Assembly (NCBI RefSeq): GCF_008064665.1
Contig: NZ_VRZA01000002.1
Coordinates: 62,001 to 126,000 of the forward strand
From: Parahaliea maris
GTDB lineage: Bacteria > Pseudomonadota > Gammaproteobacteria > Pseudomonadales > Halieaceae
Direction of reading: 5' to 3'
Length of the DNA stretch: 64,000 nt
The position numbers and the translations under genes were made by a program. This document shows, in pieces, positions 28,636 to 37,842 of the stretch. The notes below the pieces were generated by a model, which was given only the letters and a program-made list of their open reading frames with translations, was not told the origin of the DNA and ran no database searches. The stretch's first letter is position 1. Every line of letters begins with the position of its first letter.

Positions 28636-29685
28636 TTAGCCCAGGTCGGCCAGTAACTGCTCCAGCAAGTGGCGCCGCCCCCCCAGCCACTGGTGGCGGG
28701 CGGCATAGGCCGACTCTATAGCGGCGCGCTCGGCCTCGCTGAGATCGGGGTGGTGGGTTTCAAAAATCAGCACCACCCGGTCACTGTCCGAGCGATTCCA
28801 TGCTTCGTGCTCGAAGCTGTCATCAAAGGCGATAATCACACCTTGCTGCCAATGGTGGGTTTCGCTGCCCACGCGTATCGCGCAGTTGTCCGGCACTACC
28901 AGGGGCAGGTGCGTGGTCAGCCGGGTATTGGTCAGGCCGAAGTGGGGCGGGATGTGGGCCCCCGGTGTCAGGCGCGAAAAGAAAATCTCCATGGGTGCGC
29001 CATTGACCCGCACCAGGTCGGCCTGTTCCAGCGCCGCGAGGGTGCGAGGGAAGGCGTCGGCGTGTGCTGTGCGCTGACCTTCCCGGTACAGGTGGATTGC
29101 CGACCAGTCGAGGGTGCCCCGCAGCGTCTGCCAGCGCGGATCCCGGGTGGCTTCCGGCACGTAGGGGGCGAGGTTGATCTGTGCCGACATCGCCCTCTGG
29201 TATTCCTCCAGGATTTCCCCCCACGCGGCTGCCACCGGCTGTGCCCAATGCAATTGTGCGTTGGGGGTGACCGGCAGCGCCGGCAGGTCGGGCAGATAGA
29301 AAATCACCGGTTGCTGCAGTTCGGTCTGCCACTCGAAAGGCGCGTCATGGGTCATGGGCCAGATGGCGTCACCGACACGCTGGACGGCAGCGTGACTATC
29401 TCCCTGAAATTCGTCGACAGCCTGCCGGTGCAGCGCAGTGAAAAACTCCCGGCAGGCCCGGTCGGCCCGGTCGGAAACCTCCCGTGCCTGTTCCGGCGCG
29501 TTGGCGACCTGCGACAGGCGGCGAACTCGCGGGTCGGCATCGTCCGCCAGTGACCACAGGGCGACCGCCGCCTCGGAATGGCCGTCACGGTACAGGGCCT
29601 CCCCGGCGAACAGCCCGAGGCGGGGATCCTGCGGCTGGGCGAGAAAGGCTTGCAACAGTTGTCGGGTGGAGGGTGCCTGGTTCAA
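28636..29685 (-). CDS. Aspartyl/asparaginyl beta-hydroxylase-family 2-oxoglutarate dioxygenase
   Basis: The 349-residue product has an Ala-rich helical N-terminus with TPR-like character and a C-terminal AspH jelly roll. Fe ligands can be read as the histidine in PPHFGLTNTRLTTHLPL and in DSFEHEAWN, with the 2-oxoglutarate arginine in SDRVVLIFETHHPD. Bacterial members hydroxylate proteins or small molecules, and the target here is unknown. Initiation is at TTG (29685) with ACAGGA close upstream; no ATG is in frame nearby. It is convergent with the nitronate monooxygenase gene (seven bases apart). The 30-bp tandem repeat begins just upstream. Confidence 0.85.
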   Translation of the reverse strand: MNQAPSTRQLLQAFLAQPQDPRLGLFAGEALYRDGHSEAAVALWSLADDADPRVRRLSQVANAPEQAREVSDRADRACREFFTALHRQAVDEFQGDSHAAVQRVGDAIWPMTHDAPFEWQTELQQPVIFYLPDLPALPVTPNAQLHWAQPVAAAWGEILEEYQRAMSAQINLAPYVPEATRDPRWQTLRGTLDWSAIHLYREGQRTAHADAFPRTLAALEQADLVRVNGAPMEIFFSRLTPGAHIPPHFGLTNTRLTTHLPLVVPDNCAIRVGSETHHWQQGVIIAFDDSFEHEAWNRSDSDRVVLIFETHHPDLSEAERAAIESAYAARHQWLGGRRHLLEQLLADLG

Positions 29686-29713
29686 ATCCTGTTTTCCGTG
29701 CGTTGTATGGTGG

Positions 29714-29824
29714 GCCCAGCGGGGTGCCGCCCAGGCGGATGCGCCCCAGCGGAATGCCGCCCAGGCGGATGCGCCCCAGCGGAATGCCGCCCAGGCGGAT
29801 GCGCCCCAGCGGAATGCCGCCCAG
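29714..29824. repeat. 30-bp tandem repeat, about 3.7 copies, with 15-bp substructure
   Basis: The block CCAGGCGGAT-GCGCCCCAGC-GGAATGCCGC recurs exactly at 29731-29760, 29761-29790 and 29791-29820, preceded by a diverged partial copy from 29714 and followed by four matching bases. On the minus strand each unit is two related 15-mers (GGCATTCCGCTGGGG and CGCATCCGCCTGGGC, 11 of 15 alike) that read GIPLG-RIRLG, a five-residue period. Several frames stay open across it, so the ORFs seen there are products of the repeat. It lies between the LysR stop and the AspH start. Confidence 0.95.
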
Positions 29825-29856
29825 TATAAACAAGCGGGGGGCGTATTTCCCGCGCT

Positions 29857-30744
29857 CTACGGCGCCGCCAGCGACTGCAGCCAGTCGCTGAACAGCGCCA
29901 CGGTCGGTGAGTGACGGGCCTGGGGCAGCAACAGGTTGTAGTGTTGCTCACTGGTCAGGCGCAGGTCGCTGATCTCGACCAGCGAGCCGTTTCCGAGTGC
30001 CTCGGTCACAAAATAGGTGGGCAGGAAGGCAATGCCCAGCCCCTGTTGGGCGCACTGCTGCACCAGGCTGAAGGTTTCCATGCGCGGGCCCGGCAACTGG
30101 CGGATCTCCCGCTCATTGAGCCCCGCCCGGGTCAGCCAGGATGCGCTGGTGGAGTAGGGGCCGGTGTGATGGATGATCGGGTACTGCAGGACATCGGCAA
30201 AGTCCCGAACCGCGGGGCCGCTCTTCAGCAATTCCGGGCTGGCAACGGCCACCAGGTGTTCCCGCATCAGCGGCAGGCAGGCCTGCCCGCCCTCATCCGG
30301 CTCTCCATACACAATGGCCAGGTCCCACTGAGTGCTGGCGGCGTGCAGCTTTTCCATGTCAGTCATCAGTTCTACGCTGATATGGGGGTGTGCGCGACTG
30401 AAGCCCCTGAGTTGCGGTATCAGCCAGGCGCTGGCCAGGGCGGGCTCGATCCCCACACACAGGTGACCACTGGCCGCACGGCGAGCCCGTTGGGTGGCGT
30501 TGCGCAGCTGGTCCAGGGCCGGTGTCACGCTGTCCAGGTAGGCGGCGCCGTTGGCATTCAGGCGCAGGCGCTGGCGCGAGCGCTCGAACAGGTGGACGCC
30601 CAGCAGGTCCTCCAGGCTGCGCAGCTGCCGGCTTACCGCGCTCTGGGTCATGTTGAGCTGTTCGCTGGCACGGGTCACGCTGCCACAACGGGCGACCGCC
30701 TCAAAACATTGCAGGGCCTGGGTAGAGGGTAGATGTCGGCTCAT
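29857..30744 (-). CDS. LysR-family transcriptional regulator
   Basis: The 295-residue protein has the LysR winged helix (LQCFEAVARCGSVTRASEQLNMTQSAVSRQLRSLEDLLG, about residues 10-48) and a periplasmic-binding-protein-like effector domain, of the GcvA-like type by its closing GLGIAFLPTYF. The ATG at 30744 is divergent from the ThDP decarboxylase gene, 120 bases away. By the usual LysR arrangement it should activate or repress the decarboxylase-aminotransferase operon, with a keto acid or amino acid as effector. That role is inferred. Confidence 0.9.
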   Translation of the reverse strand: MSRHLPSTQALQCFEAVARCGSVTRASEQLNMTQSAVSRQLRSLEDLLGVHLFERSRQRLRLNANGAAYLDSVTPALDQLRNATQRARRAASGHLCVGIEPALASAWLIPQLRGFSRAHPHISVELMTDMEKLHAASTQWDLAIVYGEPDEGGQACLPLMREHLVAVASPELLKSGPAVRDFADVLQYPIIHHTGPYSTSASWLTRAGLNEREIRQLPGPRMETFSLVQQCAQQGLGIAFLPTYFVTEALGNGSLVEISDLRLTSEQHYNLLLPQARHSPTVALFSDWLQSLAAP

Positions 30745-30785
30745 TCGCGGTGTTCGTCGTGTAAGTTAATGAGTTTTCCGCATGA

Positions 30786-30801
30786 AGTATGCCGGAATAC
30801 T
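30786..30801. promoter_or_regulatory. Dyad in the LysR-decarboxylase intergenic region
   Basis: AGTAT (30786-30790) and ATACT (30797-30801) are inverted around GCCGGA. The dyad lies between the divergent genes, 42 bases from the LysR start and 63 from the decarboxylase start, and is the best candidate for the LysR site. It does not show the exact T-N11-A pattern. Confidence 0.4.
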
Positions 30802-30864
30802 CGATATGTCGACACTGCGGCCTTGGCTAGTATTAGTCGATGATGACGACAGCGAGGACAGCCA

Positions 30865-32460
30865 GTGAATTGCGGTGAACTATTGATGAGGATGCTGGAG
30901 GCCCATGGGATCGACACGGCCTTCGGGATTCCCGGTACCCATACCATCGAGCTCTATCGCGGTCTCCCTGCAACGCGTATTCGCCACGTGACCCCGCGTC
31001 ACGAACAGGGCGCCGGCTTCATGGCGGACGGTTACGCCCGGGTAACCGGCAAGCCCGCGGTGTGCCTGACGGTCTCCGGCCCCGGTGCCCTGAATATCGC
31101 CACTGCCATGGGCCAGGCCCTGCAGGACTCGGTCCCCATGCTGGTGATCTCCGCCGACAACCGCACCCATGAACGGGGCCTGGGGGAGGGCCGCTTGCAT
31201 GAAACCCGCAACCTGCAGGCGGCCATGGCCGAGAGCAGTGTGTGGAGTCATACCCTGATGCGGGCCGACGAACTGCCCCGGGTGCTGGCCCGGGCCTTTG
31301 CCATCTTCGCCGGTGAGCGTCCCGGGCCGGTGCACCTGAGCCTGCCCCTCGATGTGATTCTGTCCACGGCAGACCACGTTGCGGCAACGCCCTGGCCCGT
31401 GCCGGGGCGCAGTGCCGCCGACCCCGCGCTATTGGCCGAGGCTGCCCGCCGGCTGAACCGGGCCCGGCGGCCGGTTATCGCCCTGGGCGGCGGCGCGGCC
31501 GATGCCGCCGGGCTCTGTGCAGCCCTGGCTGAAACCCTCGATGCGCCGGTCACGGTGACCCACAACGCCCGCGGCATACTGCCTTCCGACCATCCTTTGC
31601 TGGTGGCCAGCAGTCCGTCATTTGCGGGCGTGCGCGAGTTGTACCGGGAGGCCGACCTGGTGCTGGCGGTGGGCACGGAACTCAGCGAAACAGATTACGA
31701 CTTCTTCTTCGATGGCGGCTTTCGCATCGGCGGGGAGTTGCTTCGCATCGATATCGATGCCGCCCAGCTCTGTCGCAACGCCCGCCCTGACCTGGCCATC
31801 AAGGCCGACAGCGCTTTGGCCCTGGCTGAACTGCTGCCGCAGTTGCAACCGCAATCGAGGGAGGGTGCCGCCCGGGTGCGACAGGTCATGGCCGCGGTAG
31901 CGGCGGATCACCACCCCTGCTACCAGCGTTTTCTCGACGTGATTGGCGCAGCCCTTCCCGGCCTTGCCCTGCTGGCCGATTCAACCCAGCCGGCCTATTT
32001 TGCGGCGGGCCAGTTTCACCCGGACCGCCCCCGCAGCTTTGCCAGTGCCGCCACTGGCTACGGCACCCTGGGCTACGCCCTGCCCGCGGCTATTGGCGCG
32101 CGGCTGGCACAGCCGCAGCGGCCGGTGGTGGCGCTGGTCGGTGACGGCGGCCTGCAGTTCAGCATCAGCGAACTGGCCAGTGCCGTCGAAGCCGGCGTGG
32201 GCATTGCTGTACTGGTCTGGAACAACGCCCGCTACGACATGATCGCGCGCAACTTCGAGGACGCCGGCATGGCGCCGATCGCCTGTGACATCTACACGCC
32301 GGATCTGCTGGCGATTGCCCGTGGCTATGGCTGTGAAGCGGCCCGGGCGACCGATTACGACACCCTGCACGCCCTGCTGGCAGCGGCGCCGGCCCGTGCG
32401 GTGCCCACGGTTATCGAGGTGCGGGAGCAGGACTTTCTTCAATCCGAACTGCCCGGTTGA
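30865..32460 (+). CDS. aruI: ThDP-dependent 2-keto acid decarboxylase, AruI-like (5-guanidino-2-oxopentanoate decarboxylase)
   Basis: The 531-residue protein is an acetolactate synthase-like ThDP enzyme: catalytic glutamate E47 in RHEQGAGFMADGYAR, and the cofactor motif GDGGLQFSISELASA followed by WNN. There is no separate small subunit, and the partner gene is an aminotransferase closely resembling AruH. In Pseudomonas aeruginosa AruI decarboxylates 2-ketoarginine made by AruH, in the arginine transaminase route. The gene pair is my main reason for this name; other keto acids are possible. Translation starts with GTG (30865) after GAGGA. Confidence 0.7.
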   Translation: MNCGELLMRMLEAHGIDTAFGIPGTHTIELYRGLPATRIRHVTPRHEQGAGFMADGYARVTGKPAVCLTVSGPGALNIATAMGQALQDSVPMLVISADNRTHERGLGEGRLHETRNLQAAMAESSVWSHTLMRADELPRVLARAFAIFAGERPGPVHLSLPLDVILSTADHVAATPWPVPGRSAADPALLAEAARRLNRARRPVIALGGGAADAAGLCAALAETLDAPVTVTHNARGILPSDHPLLVASSPSFAGVRELYREADLVLAVGTELSETDYDFFFDGGFRIGGELLRIDIDAAQLCRNARPDLAIKADSALALAELLPQLQPQSREGAARVRQVMAAVAADHHPCYQRFLDVIGAALPGLALLADSTQPAYFAAGQFHPDRPRSFASAATGYGTLGYALPAAIGARLAQPQRPVVALVGDGGLQFSISELASAVEAGVGIAVLVWNNARYDMIARNFEDAGMAPIACDIYTPDLLAIARGYGCEAARATDYDTLHALLAAAPARAVPTVIEVREQDFLQSELPG

Positions 32461-32480
32461 GGCCGGCGAAGGGCGACTCT

Positions 32481-33674
32481 ATGAATGCACAATCCAGTTT
32501 GTTCGACGGTGATTTCAGCGCGCTGACGCGGCGCCTGCAGGACGATGCCGCAGGCGTCTGGGCGGTCCACGACCGGGCCTGTGAACGTTTCGAGGCCGGC
32601 GAGGAAGTATACCTGCTGTCGGTGGGGGACCCGGACCTGGCGACCCCACCCCGGGTCGTCCAGGCCGGGATCGATGCCCTGCACAAGGGGCGCACCCACT
32701 ACGCCCCCGGCCGCGGCGAACGCCACCTGCGCGAGACCATCGCGGGCATCGAAACCCGCGCCTCTGGCAAGCCCTGTGACCCGGACGAGGTGGTGGTGTT
32801 TCCCGGCGCCACCAATGCCATCTACTCGGTGCTCGCCTGCCTGGTGGATCCGGGTGATGAAGTGGTCGTGGCTGAGCCCATGTACATCGGCTACGAGGGT
32901 ATCTTTCGGGCCCTCAACATCAGCAAGGCGGGCTTTGCGCTGGATGCCGACGCCGGCTTTGCCTTCCGTCTGGAGGCGGTCAAGGCGGCGATTACGGAGC
33001 GCACCCGCGTGGTGTTTATCAATACCCCGGGAAACCCTGCCGGCAACATGATCGGCGAGAGTGAACTGCGCGAGCTCGCCGCCTTCTGCCGCGAGCGCAA
33101 CATCTGGCTGGTGTGCGACGAGGTGTACTCCATGATCACCTTCGATGGACCTCACGTGTCCCTGCGCCGGGCGGCGGCGCAACTGGACAACGTCGTGGTG
33201 ATCGACGGGTTGTCCAAGTCCCATGCCATGACTGGCTGGCGCCTGGGTTGGACGGTCAGCAGCCGGCTGCTGGCCGATCGCCTGCTGGATTTCACGTCCT
33301 CGACCATTTTCGGCTGCTGCCAGTTCGTTCAGGATGCCGCCGCCTTCGCCCTGACCAACGACGAGGAATATATCCAGGGTGTGCGCGAAGAGTACCGGGT
33401 GAGGCGTGACTACGTGTGCCAGCGAGTGACGGCCATCGCCGGACTCAGCTGCGACGTTCCGCCGGCCGGGATGTTCGTCATGATCGACGTGGGGGAACTG
33501 GGGGTGGACGGTGAGCAGTTTGCCGATCAGTTGCTGGCGGCGGAAGGCGTATCGGTACTGCCCGGTATCGGCTTCGGGGAGAACTGCCGCTGGCACGTGC
33601 GAGTTTCCCTGGCCCAGCCGATCAGCGTACTGCGGCCGGCCTTCGACCGTATCGCCCGCTTCGTAGCGCCCTAG
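32481..33674 (+). CDS. aruH: Class I aminotransferase, AruH-like (arginine:pyruvate transaminase)
   Basis: The 397-residue fold-type I aminotransferase carries the PLP lysine K246 in LSKSHAMTGWRLGW, NTPGNPAGN and the N-terminal EEVYLLSVGDPDLATP. From memory, this N-terminal block, AEPMY and GMFVMID closely follow P. aeruginosa AruH, which transfers the amino group of arginine to pyruvate. The gene begins 20 bases after the AruI-like decarboxylase with GAAGGG eight bases before ATG 32481. Together they would turn arginine into 4-guanidinobutyraldehyde. Aspartate or other substrates cannot be excluded. Its stop shares CTAG with the convergent SDR gene. Confidence 0.75.
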   Translation: MNAQSSLFDGDFSALTRRLQDDAAGVWAVHDRACERFEAGEEVYLLSVGDPDLATPPRVVQAGIDALHKGRTHYAPGRGERHLRETIAGIETRASGKPCDPDEVVVFPGATNAIYSVLACLVDPGDEVVVAEPMYIGYEGIFRALNISKAGFALDADAGFAFRLEAVKAAITERTRVVFINTPGNPAGNMIGESELRELAAFCRERNIWLVCDEVYSMITFDGPHVSLRRAAAQLDNVVVIDGLSKSHAMTGWRLGWTVSSRLLADRLLDFTSSTIFGCCQFVQDAAAFALTNDEEYIQGVREEYRVRRDYVCQRVTAIAGLSCDVPPAGMFVMIDVGELGVDGEQFADQLLAAEGVSVLPGIGFGENCRWHVRVSLAQPISVLRPAFDRIARFVAP

Positions 33675-34432
33675 AGCACCATGTAGCCGCCGTCGCTCAC
33701 CAGCGTATGGCCCGTGGTAAAGCTGGACAGATCACTGGCCAGGTAGAGGATGGGACCGATGATTTCATCGGTTTCCGCCACGCGTTTCTGCAGGGAGGCG
33801 GCGATCGCGCCCTCCACAAAACCGGGGATACTCGCCGTGCTGTCGAACAGGTCCGAGTGGTGGCTTCCGGGCGCCAGCGCGTTGACCCGGATCCCCTTGT
33901 CTGCCCACTCCGCTGCCATCACCTTGGTCAGCGCACCCAGGGCGGCCTTGGTGCTGGCATAGAAGCCCTGCAGGGCGGAAGGTTTCAGGCCGCCGACGGA
34001 GAGAATGTTGATGATCGAGCCGCCTCCGTGCGCCGCCATACGCGGTGCGAGCCGCGAAGCCAGGTACCAGGGGCCCTTGGTGTTGACGTCGAACAGCTTC
34101 TGGAACAGCTCCGGCGGCTGTTGCGAGAGCTCGCCGATGGCGGGGTTGATGCCGGCATTATTGATGAGGATGTCCACCCGTCCCAGCTCGCTGTAGGCCT
34201 GCTCTATAAGGCGGTCCAGGTCGGCCAGGTTGCCGGTGTGCGCCGCAAGCGGGAGCGCTCTGCGTCCCAGTTCGCGCACTTCCTCGGCCACCGCCTCGCA
34301 GTTTTCCAGCTTGCGGCTGGCAATCACGACATCGGCACCGGCCCGCACCAGGCCGATGACCATCGCTTTTCCCAGGCCGCGGCTGCCACCCGTCACCAGC
34401 GCGACTTTGCCGCTGAGGTCTATCTGGTGCAT
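33671..34432 (-). CDS. Short-chain dehydrogenase/reductase (SDR)
   Basis: The 253-residue classical SDR has the cofactor motif TGGSRGLG (14-21), NNAGIN, the active-site YASTKAA and a C-terminal LVSDGGYMVL. Basic residues after the second strand (ASRKLENC) suggest NADP(H). The ATG at 34432 has GGGAG eight bases upstream; the longer frame to 34495 is not needed. It is convergent with the aminotransferase and could act on aldehydes or alcohols, but nothing in the sequence fixes the substrate. Confidence 0.88.
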   Translation of the reverse strand: MHQIDLSGKVALVTGGSRGLGKAMVIGLVRAGADVVIASRKLENCEAVAEEVRELGRRALPLAAHTGNLADLDRLIEQAYSELGRVDILINNAGINPAIGELSQQPPELFQKLFDVNTKGPWYLASRLAPRMAAHGGGSIINILSVGGLKPSALQGFYASTKAALGALTKVMAAEWADKGIRVNALAPGSHHSDLFDSTASIPGFVEGAIAASLQKRVAETDEIIGPILYLASDLSSFTTGHTLVSDGGYMVL

Positions 34433-34468
34433 TGCATAACTCCCTTTCCCAAGCGCGTATTTTTGTTG

Positions 34469-34480
34469 TGTCATCTGACA
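34469..34480 (-). promoter_or_regulatory. TGTCA-TC-TGACA dyad upstream of the SDR gene
   Basis: A perfect five-base inverted repeat spaced by two bases lies 37 bases upstream of the SDR start. On the minus strand CTGTCA could serve as a -35 with an AT-rich -10 about 16 bases on, so a regulator bound here would control the SDR promoter. The rest of 34433-34682 shows no other clear feature. Confidence 0.35.
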
Positions 34481-34682
34481 GCATATTCCGCTCACTGGAG
34501 GTATGCCCGCGCGGCCCGCAGGACGGTGGCGATGGGTTTAGCTCTCCAGTCCATCCCGGTGAGAGCCATCATGGAAAACGGTTGCGCGGCGGAGTGTGCG
34601 CTGCGTCACATTTTTTCCTAAAAGTGATTCATTACAGCTGGCAAAGCGTATATGAGTAAGCAGACCCATTAGGGATGGTGAA

Positions 34683-34895
34683 ATGTACGACAGTGTTGCC
34701 GCACCGGTACCCCCGGAGCGTGATAAAGAAGACGCCTTCAAGGCGCGCATGACAGACCAGTGCAGGGAGATTCGGAACTACCGGAACAGTGTGCTTCTCA
34801 CCGAAGGACGCTGGCTTTCCCTGGATGAAGCTGCTGCTGAGTGGATCGCCAGATTCGCAGCCAGCTATGCGAGGCGTCACGATTCAGTAGCCTGA
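34683..34895 (+). CDS. Small hypothetical protein
   Basis: This 70-residue product begins MYDSVAAPVPPERDKEDAFK and ends ARRHDSVA. It is soluble, charged, probably helical (LDEAAAEWIARFAASYARR) and has no signal or membrane segment. The ATG at 34683 has AGGG about seven bases upstream, and a stable stem-loop follows the stop codon, so it looks like a real single-gene unit. I do not recognise the family. The gene stands alone between the SDR and the molybdenum hydroxylase genes. Confidence 0.6.
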   Translation: MYDSVAAPVPPERDKEDAFKARMTDQCREIRNYRNSVLLTEGRWLSLDEAAAEWIARFAASYARRHDSVA

Positions 34896-34911
34896 GGCGG
34901 CCCGGCCGCCT
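34895..34911 (+). terminator. Stem-loop after the small gene
   Basis: AGGCGGC (34895-34901) pairs with GCCGCCT (34905-34911) around CCG, directly at the stop codon. No T run follows. The remaining gap to 35122 contains no gene that I can support. Confidence 0.45.
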
Positions 34912-35122
34912 GGGCTTGCCGCCCACTCTCCATTTTCCGGAGAGGGTTCTTTTTGCCGCTGTAAAAACACGCTTACCCTTTCAGTACTTCTCAGCACTTC
35001 CCCGCAAAAACCCTGTAAATACTGTGGTTTTGCTGGCCTCAGGCACCCTACATCAAAGGGTTACTGGCGAATTCGCATCGGGCTGTTAAGCTGTCCGTCC
35101 TCACAGGCAGGGAGACCCGGTA

Positions 35123-35587
35123 ATGAAGCTGACGGTAAACGGCCGTTCCTATGACGTGGACGCCGAGCCCGACACCCCTCTCTTATGGGTGTTGCGTGAT
35201 GAACTGAAACTCAAGGGCACCCGCTACGGCTGCGGCGATGCGATCTGCGGCGCCTGCACTGTCCACTTCAACGGCACGCCCACCCGTGCCTGCCGGCTCC
35301 CTGTTTCCGCTGCAGCCGCAGGCGAGATCGTCACCATTGAAGGCCTCTCTGCAGACGGCTCCCACCCGGTCCAGGAAGCCTGGCGCCGGCACAATGTGCC
35401 CCAGTGTGGTTACTGCCAGGCGGGGCAGATCATGTCGGCCAGCGCGCTGCTGGCGCGCAATGCGAGTCCCTCGGACGACGAGATCGACGGCGCCATGAGC
35501 GGCAATATCTGCCGTTGCGGCACCTATCCACGCATTCGGGCCGCCATTCGCGACCTCGCCGGGAGTGAAGAGGAGGGCGCGTCATGA
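35123..35587 (+). CDS. iorA: Molybdenum hydroxylase small [2Fe-2S] subunit (IorA-like)
   Basis: The 154-residue protein carries two [2Fe-2S] clusters: a plant-type site in [13 protein letters not shown] with a later cysteine in RACRLP, and the helical site in QCGYCQAGQ and [11 protein letters not shown]. It passes electrons in xanthine-oxidase-family enzymes of the isoquinoline 1-oxidoreductase or aldehyde dehydrogenase type. The stop overlaps the large-subunit start (ATGA). No separate FAD subunit gene is present, which fits periplasmic Ior-type enzymes that pass electrons to cytochromes. The small subunit has no signal and probably travels with the Tat-exported large subunit. Confidence 0.88.
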   Translation: MKLTVNGRSYDVDAEPDTPLLWVLRDELKLKGTRYGCGDAICGACTVHFNGTPTRACRLPVSAAAAGEIVTIEGLSADGSHPVQEAWRRHNVPQCGYCQAGQIMSASALLARNASPSDDEIDGAMSGNICRCGTYPRIRAAIRDLAGSEEEGAS

Positions 35588-37830
35588 CTGGGGTCGTTCA
35601 ACTCAGCCGGCGTCGTTTCCTGGCACTGACCGGGGTATCCGCTTCGGGCCTGTTGCTGGGCGGCGTGGTCCCGGGCGACGCTCTGGCGGCCGTGCCGGCG
35701 GCCGGGGCTGAAGGCCTGCGCCTGAATCTGTTTGTCAGCCTGGAAGAAGACGGTGCGGTCGAGATCATTGCCCACCGCTCCGAGATGGGTACCGGCATTC
35801 GCACCAGCCTGCCCCAGGTGGTTGCCGACGAGATGGAAGCCGACTGGGCCCGGGTAAAGGTGGTGCAGGCCATTGGCGATGCGGCCTATGGCAGCCAGAA
35901 CACCGACGGTTCCCGCTCTATCCGTAATTTCTACGCCACGATGCGCGAGATGGGGGCGGCGGCCCGGCACATGCTGGAGGCTGCGGCTGCCGAGCGCTGG
36001 GGGGCAGCCGCCGCGGAGTGCCGGGCCGAAATGCACCGGGTAGTGCACAGCGATGGGCGCAGTCTCGGTTTTGGTGAACTGGCCGCTGCCGCAGCACAAC
36101 AGGCCCTGCCCGCAGCAGGGGAGCTCACGCTGAAGAGCCGCGACCAGTTCCGCTACATCGGCCGCGATGTGCCGATGGTGGACCTGCACGACATCACCAC
36201 CGGTGCCGCGACCTACGGCGCTGACGTGGAGCTGCCGGATATGGTTTACGCCAGCATCGAACGCACGCCGCACCTGGGCGGGCGTATAGCCTCCTACGAC
36301 GCGGCCGAAGCCCGCAAGGTCAAGGGCGTGCTGGATGTGGTGGAACTCAAGGCACCGGACGGGCCTCCCGGCTTCAACAACGTCGAGGGCGTCGCGGTGC
36401 TGGCCCGTAATACCTGGAGCGCCATGAAAGCGCGCCAGGCCCTGGTTGTGAAATGGGCCCCCAATGAGCACAGCTCCCACGACTCCGAGCGCTACCTGGA
36501 TGCGCTTCAGGCCCGGGTGCAGGATGGGCCCGGCCAGGTGGCGCGGGAGCGGGGGGATGTCGACGCGGCGCTGGACGCAGCCGACAAGGTGATTGAAGCC
36601 AGCTATCGCACGCCCTACCTGGCCCACGCGCCCATGGAAACACCGGTGACGGTGGCCCGGGTTTCCGGGGGGCGCTGCGAGCTGTGGGCCTGCACCCAGA
36701 ATCCCCAGGCCACCCAGGCGGCAGTCGCCGCGGCACTGGGTATCGACAAGTCGGCTGTGACAGTGCACGTAACCCTGCTGGGAGGCGGTTTCGGGCGCAA
36801 GTCCAAACCCGATTTCTCGGTAGAGGCGGCGCGTCTGGCGGCCCATGTCGGCAAGCCCGTCCAGGTGAACTGGACCCGCACGGACGACCTCCGGCACGAC
36901 TACTTCCACTCCTGCAGCGCCATGTACCTGCGTGGCGGAATGGACGACAAGGGCAATGTCAGCGCCTGGCTGGCGCGCCAGGCCACACCGCCCATTGGCT
37001 CTACCTTTGACCCCTCCGTCACCTTTATGGATGACGGCGACCTCAGCCAGACTTTTGGCAGCGTGCCTTTTGCCACGCCCAACCTGCGGGTCGAGAGTCA
37101 CGAGGCGCCGGCGCACGTCCGTATCGGCTGGTTGCGCTCGGTGTACAACATTCCCTTTGCCTTCGGGGTCTGCAGTTTTGTCGACGAGCTGGCCCACGCG
37201 GCAGGCCGCGACCCGGCGGAATTCTGGGAGACGATGGTCGGCGAAGACCGTCACCTGGACTTTGCACCGGAGGGCTTCGAGTTCGGTAATTACGGGCGTT
37301 CGATCGAGGAATACCCCTACGACACCGCCCGCTTCAAGAACGTATTGCGGACCCTGGCGGCCTCGATTCCCTGGGGCGAAAAACTCCCTGAAGGGCAGGG
37401 CTGGGGGCTGGCGGTCACCCGCAGCTTCCTGGCCTACGTGGCGGTGGCCAGCAAGGTCGAGGTGGTGGATGGCCAGCTCCGTGTGCTGGAAATGCACGGG
37501 GTGATCGACGCCGGTACCGTGGTCAACCCGGACCGGGTACACGCCCAGCTCGAGGGTGGGATGATCTTTGGCCTGAGCGTGGCCCTGTCGGGTGAAATTA
37601 CCTTCAGGGACGGTGCGGTCCAGCAGTCGAACTATCACGACTACCAGGTCGCCCGGATCAACCAGGCGCCAGAGGTGATTCGCACCCATATCGTTCCCAG
37701 CGATGCCCTGCCCGCGGGTGTCGGGGAGCCGGGGGTTCCACCCACGGCACCGAGCATTGCCAATGCCGTGTTCGCCGCCACCGGCCAGCGCGTCAGGGAG
37801 TTGCCGCTGTCCAAGCGCTTCAGGGTCTGA
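35584..37830 (+). CDS. iorB: Tat-exported molybdenum hydroxylase large subunit (IorB-like)
   Basis: The 748-residue protein has a Tat signal ([10 protein letters not shown], arginines 9-11) and a xanthine-oxidase-type molybdopterin domain. The catalytic glutamate is E715 in [11 protein letters not shown], and [12 protein letters not shown] is a cofactor-binding block. Enzymes of this layout oxidise N-heterocycles (isoquinoline) or aldehydes in the periplasm using MCD cofactor. XdhC and MocA-like maturation proteins are encoded 13 kb away at 50638-52148. The substrate cannot be read from sequence. Confidence 0.87.
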   Translation: MTGVVQLSRRRFLALTGVSASGLLLGGVVPGDALAAVPAAGAEGLRLNLFVSLEEDGAVEIIAHRSEMGTGIRTSLPQVVADEMEADWARVKVVQAIGDAAYGSQNTDGSRSIRNFYATMREMGAAARHMLEAAAAERWGAAAAECRAEMHRVVHSDGRSLGFGELAAAAAQQALPAAGELTLKSRDQFRYIGRDVPMVDLHDITTGAATYGADVELPDMVYASIERTPHLGGRIASYDAAEARKVKGVLDVVELKAPDGPPGFNNVEGVAVLARNTWSAMKARQALVVKWAPNEHSSHDSERYLDALQARVQDGPGQVARERGDVDAALDAADKVIEASYRTPYLAHAPMETPVTVARVSGGRCELWACTQNPQATQAAVAAALGIDKSAVTVHVTLLGGGFGRKSKPDFSVEAARLAAHVGKPVQVNWTRTDDLRHDYFHSCSAMYLRGGMDDKGNVSAWLARQATPPIGSTFDPSVTFMDDGDLSQTFGSVPFATPNLRVESHEAPAHVRIGWLRSVYNIPFAFGVCSFVDELAHAAGRDPAEFWETMVGEDRHLDFAPEGFEFGNYGRSIEEYPYDTARFKNVLRTLAASIPWGEKLPEGQGWGLAVTRSFLAYVAVASKVEVVDGQLRVLEMHGVIDAGTVVNPDRVHAQLEGGMIFGLSVALSGEITFRDGAVQQSNYHDYQVARINQAPEVIRTHIVPSDALPAGVGEPGVPPTAPSIANAVFAATGQRVRELPLSKRFRV

Positions 37831-37842
37831 CTTGCTACAATC

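Noticed and set aside
29714-29824. Short CRISPR-like array
   Set aside because: Units abut directly with no unique spacers, and no cas gene is present.
29438-29914. Open frames through the 30-bp repeat on both strands
   Set aside because: They stay open because the repeat length is a multiple of three and contains no stop. No ribosome site or conserved domain supports them; the 5-residue period is recorded as a property of the DNA repeat.
30865-32460. Acetolactate synthase large subunit (IlvB/IlvI)
   Set aside because: The ThDP fold is shared, but no small subunit gene follows and the partner is an AruH-like aminotransferase, so a decarboxylase of an amino-acid-derived keto acid is more likely.
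35524-37689. 721-residue open frame on the minus strand
   Set aside because: It lies wholly antisense to the molybdenum hydroxylase subunits, which have clear motifs, and its own translation is His/Gly/Val-rich with no domain, as expected for a shadow of GC-rich coding DNA.
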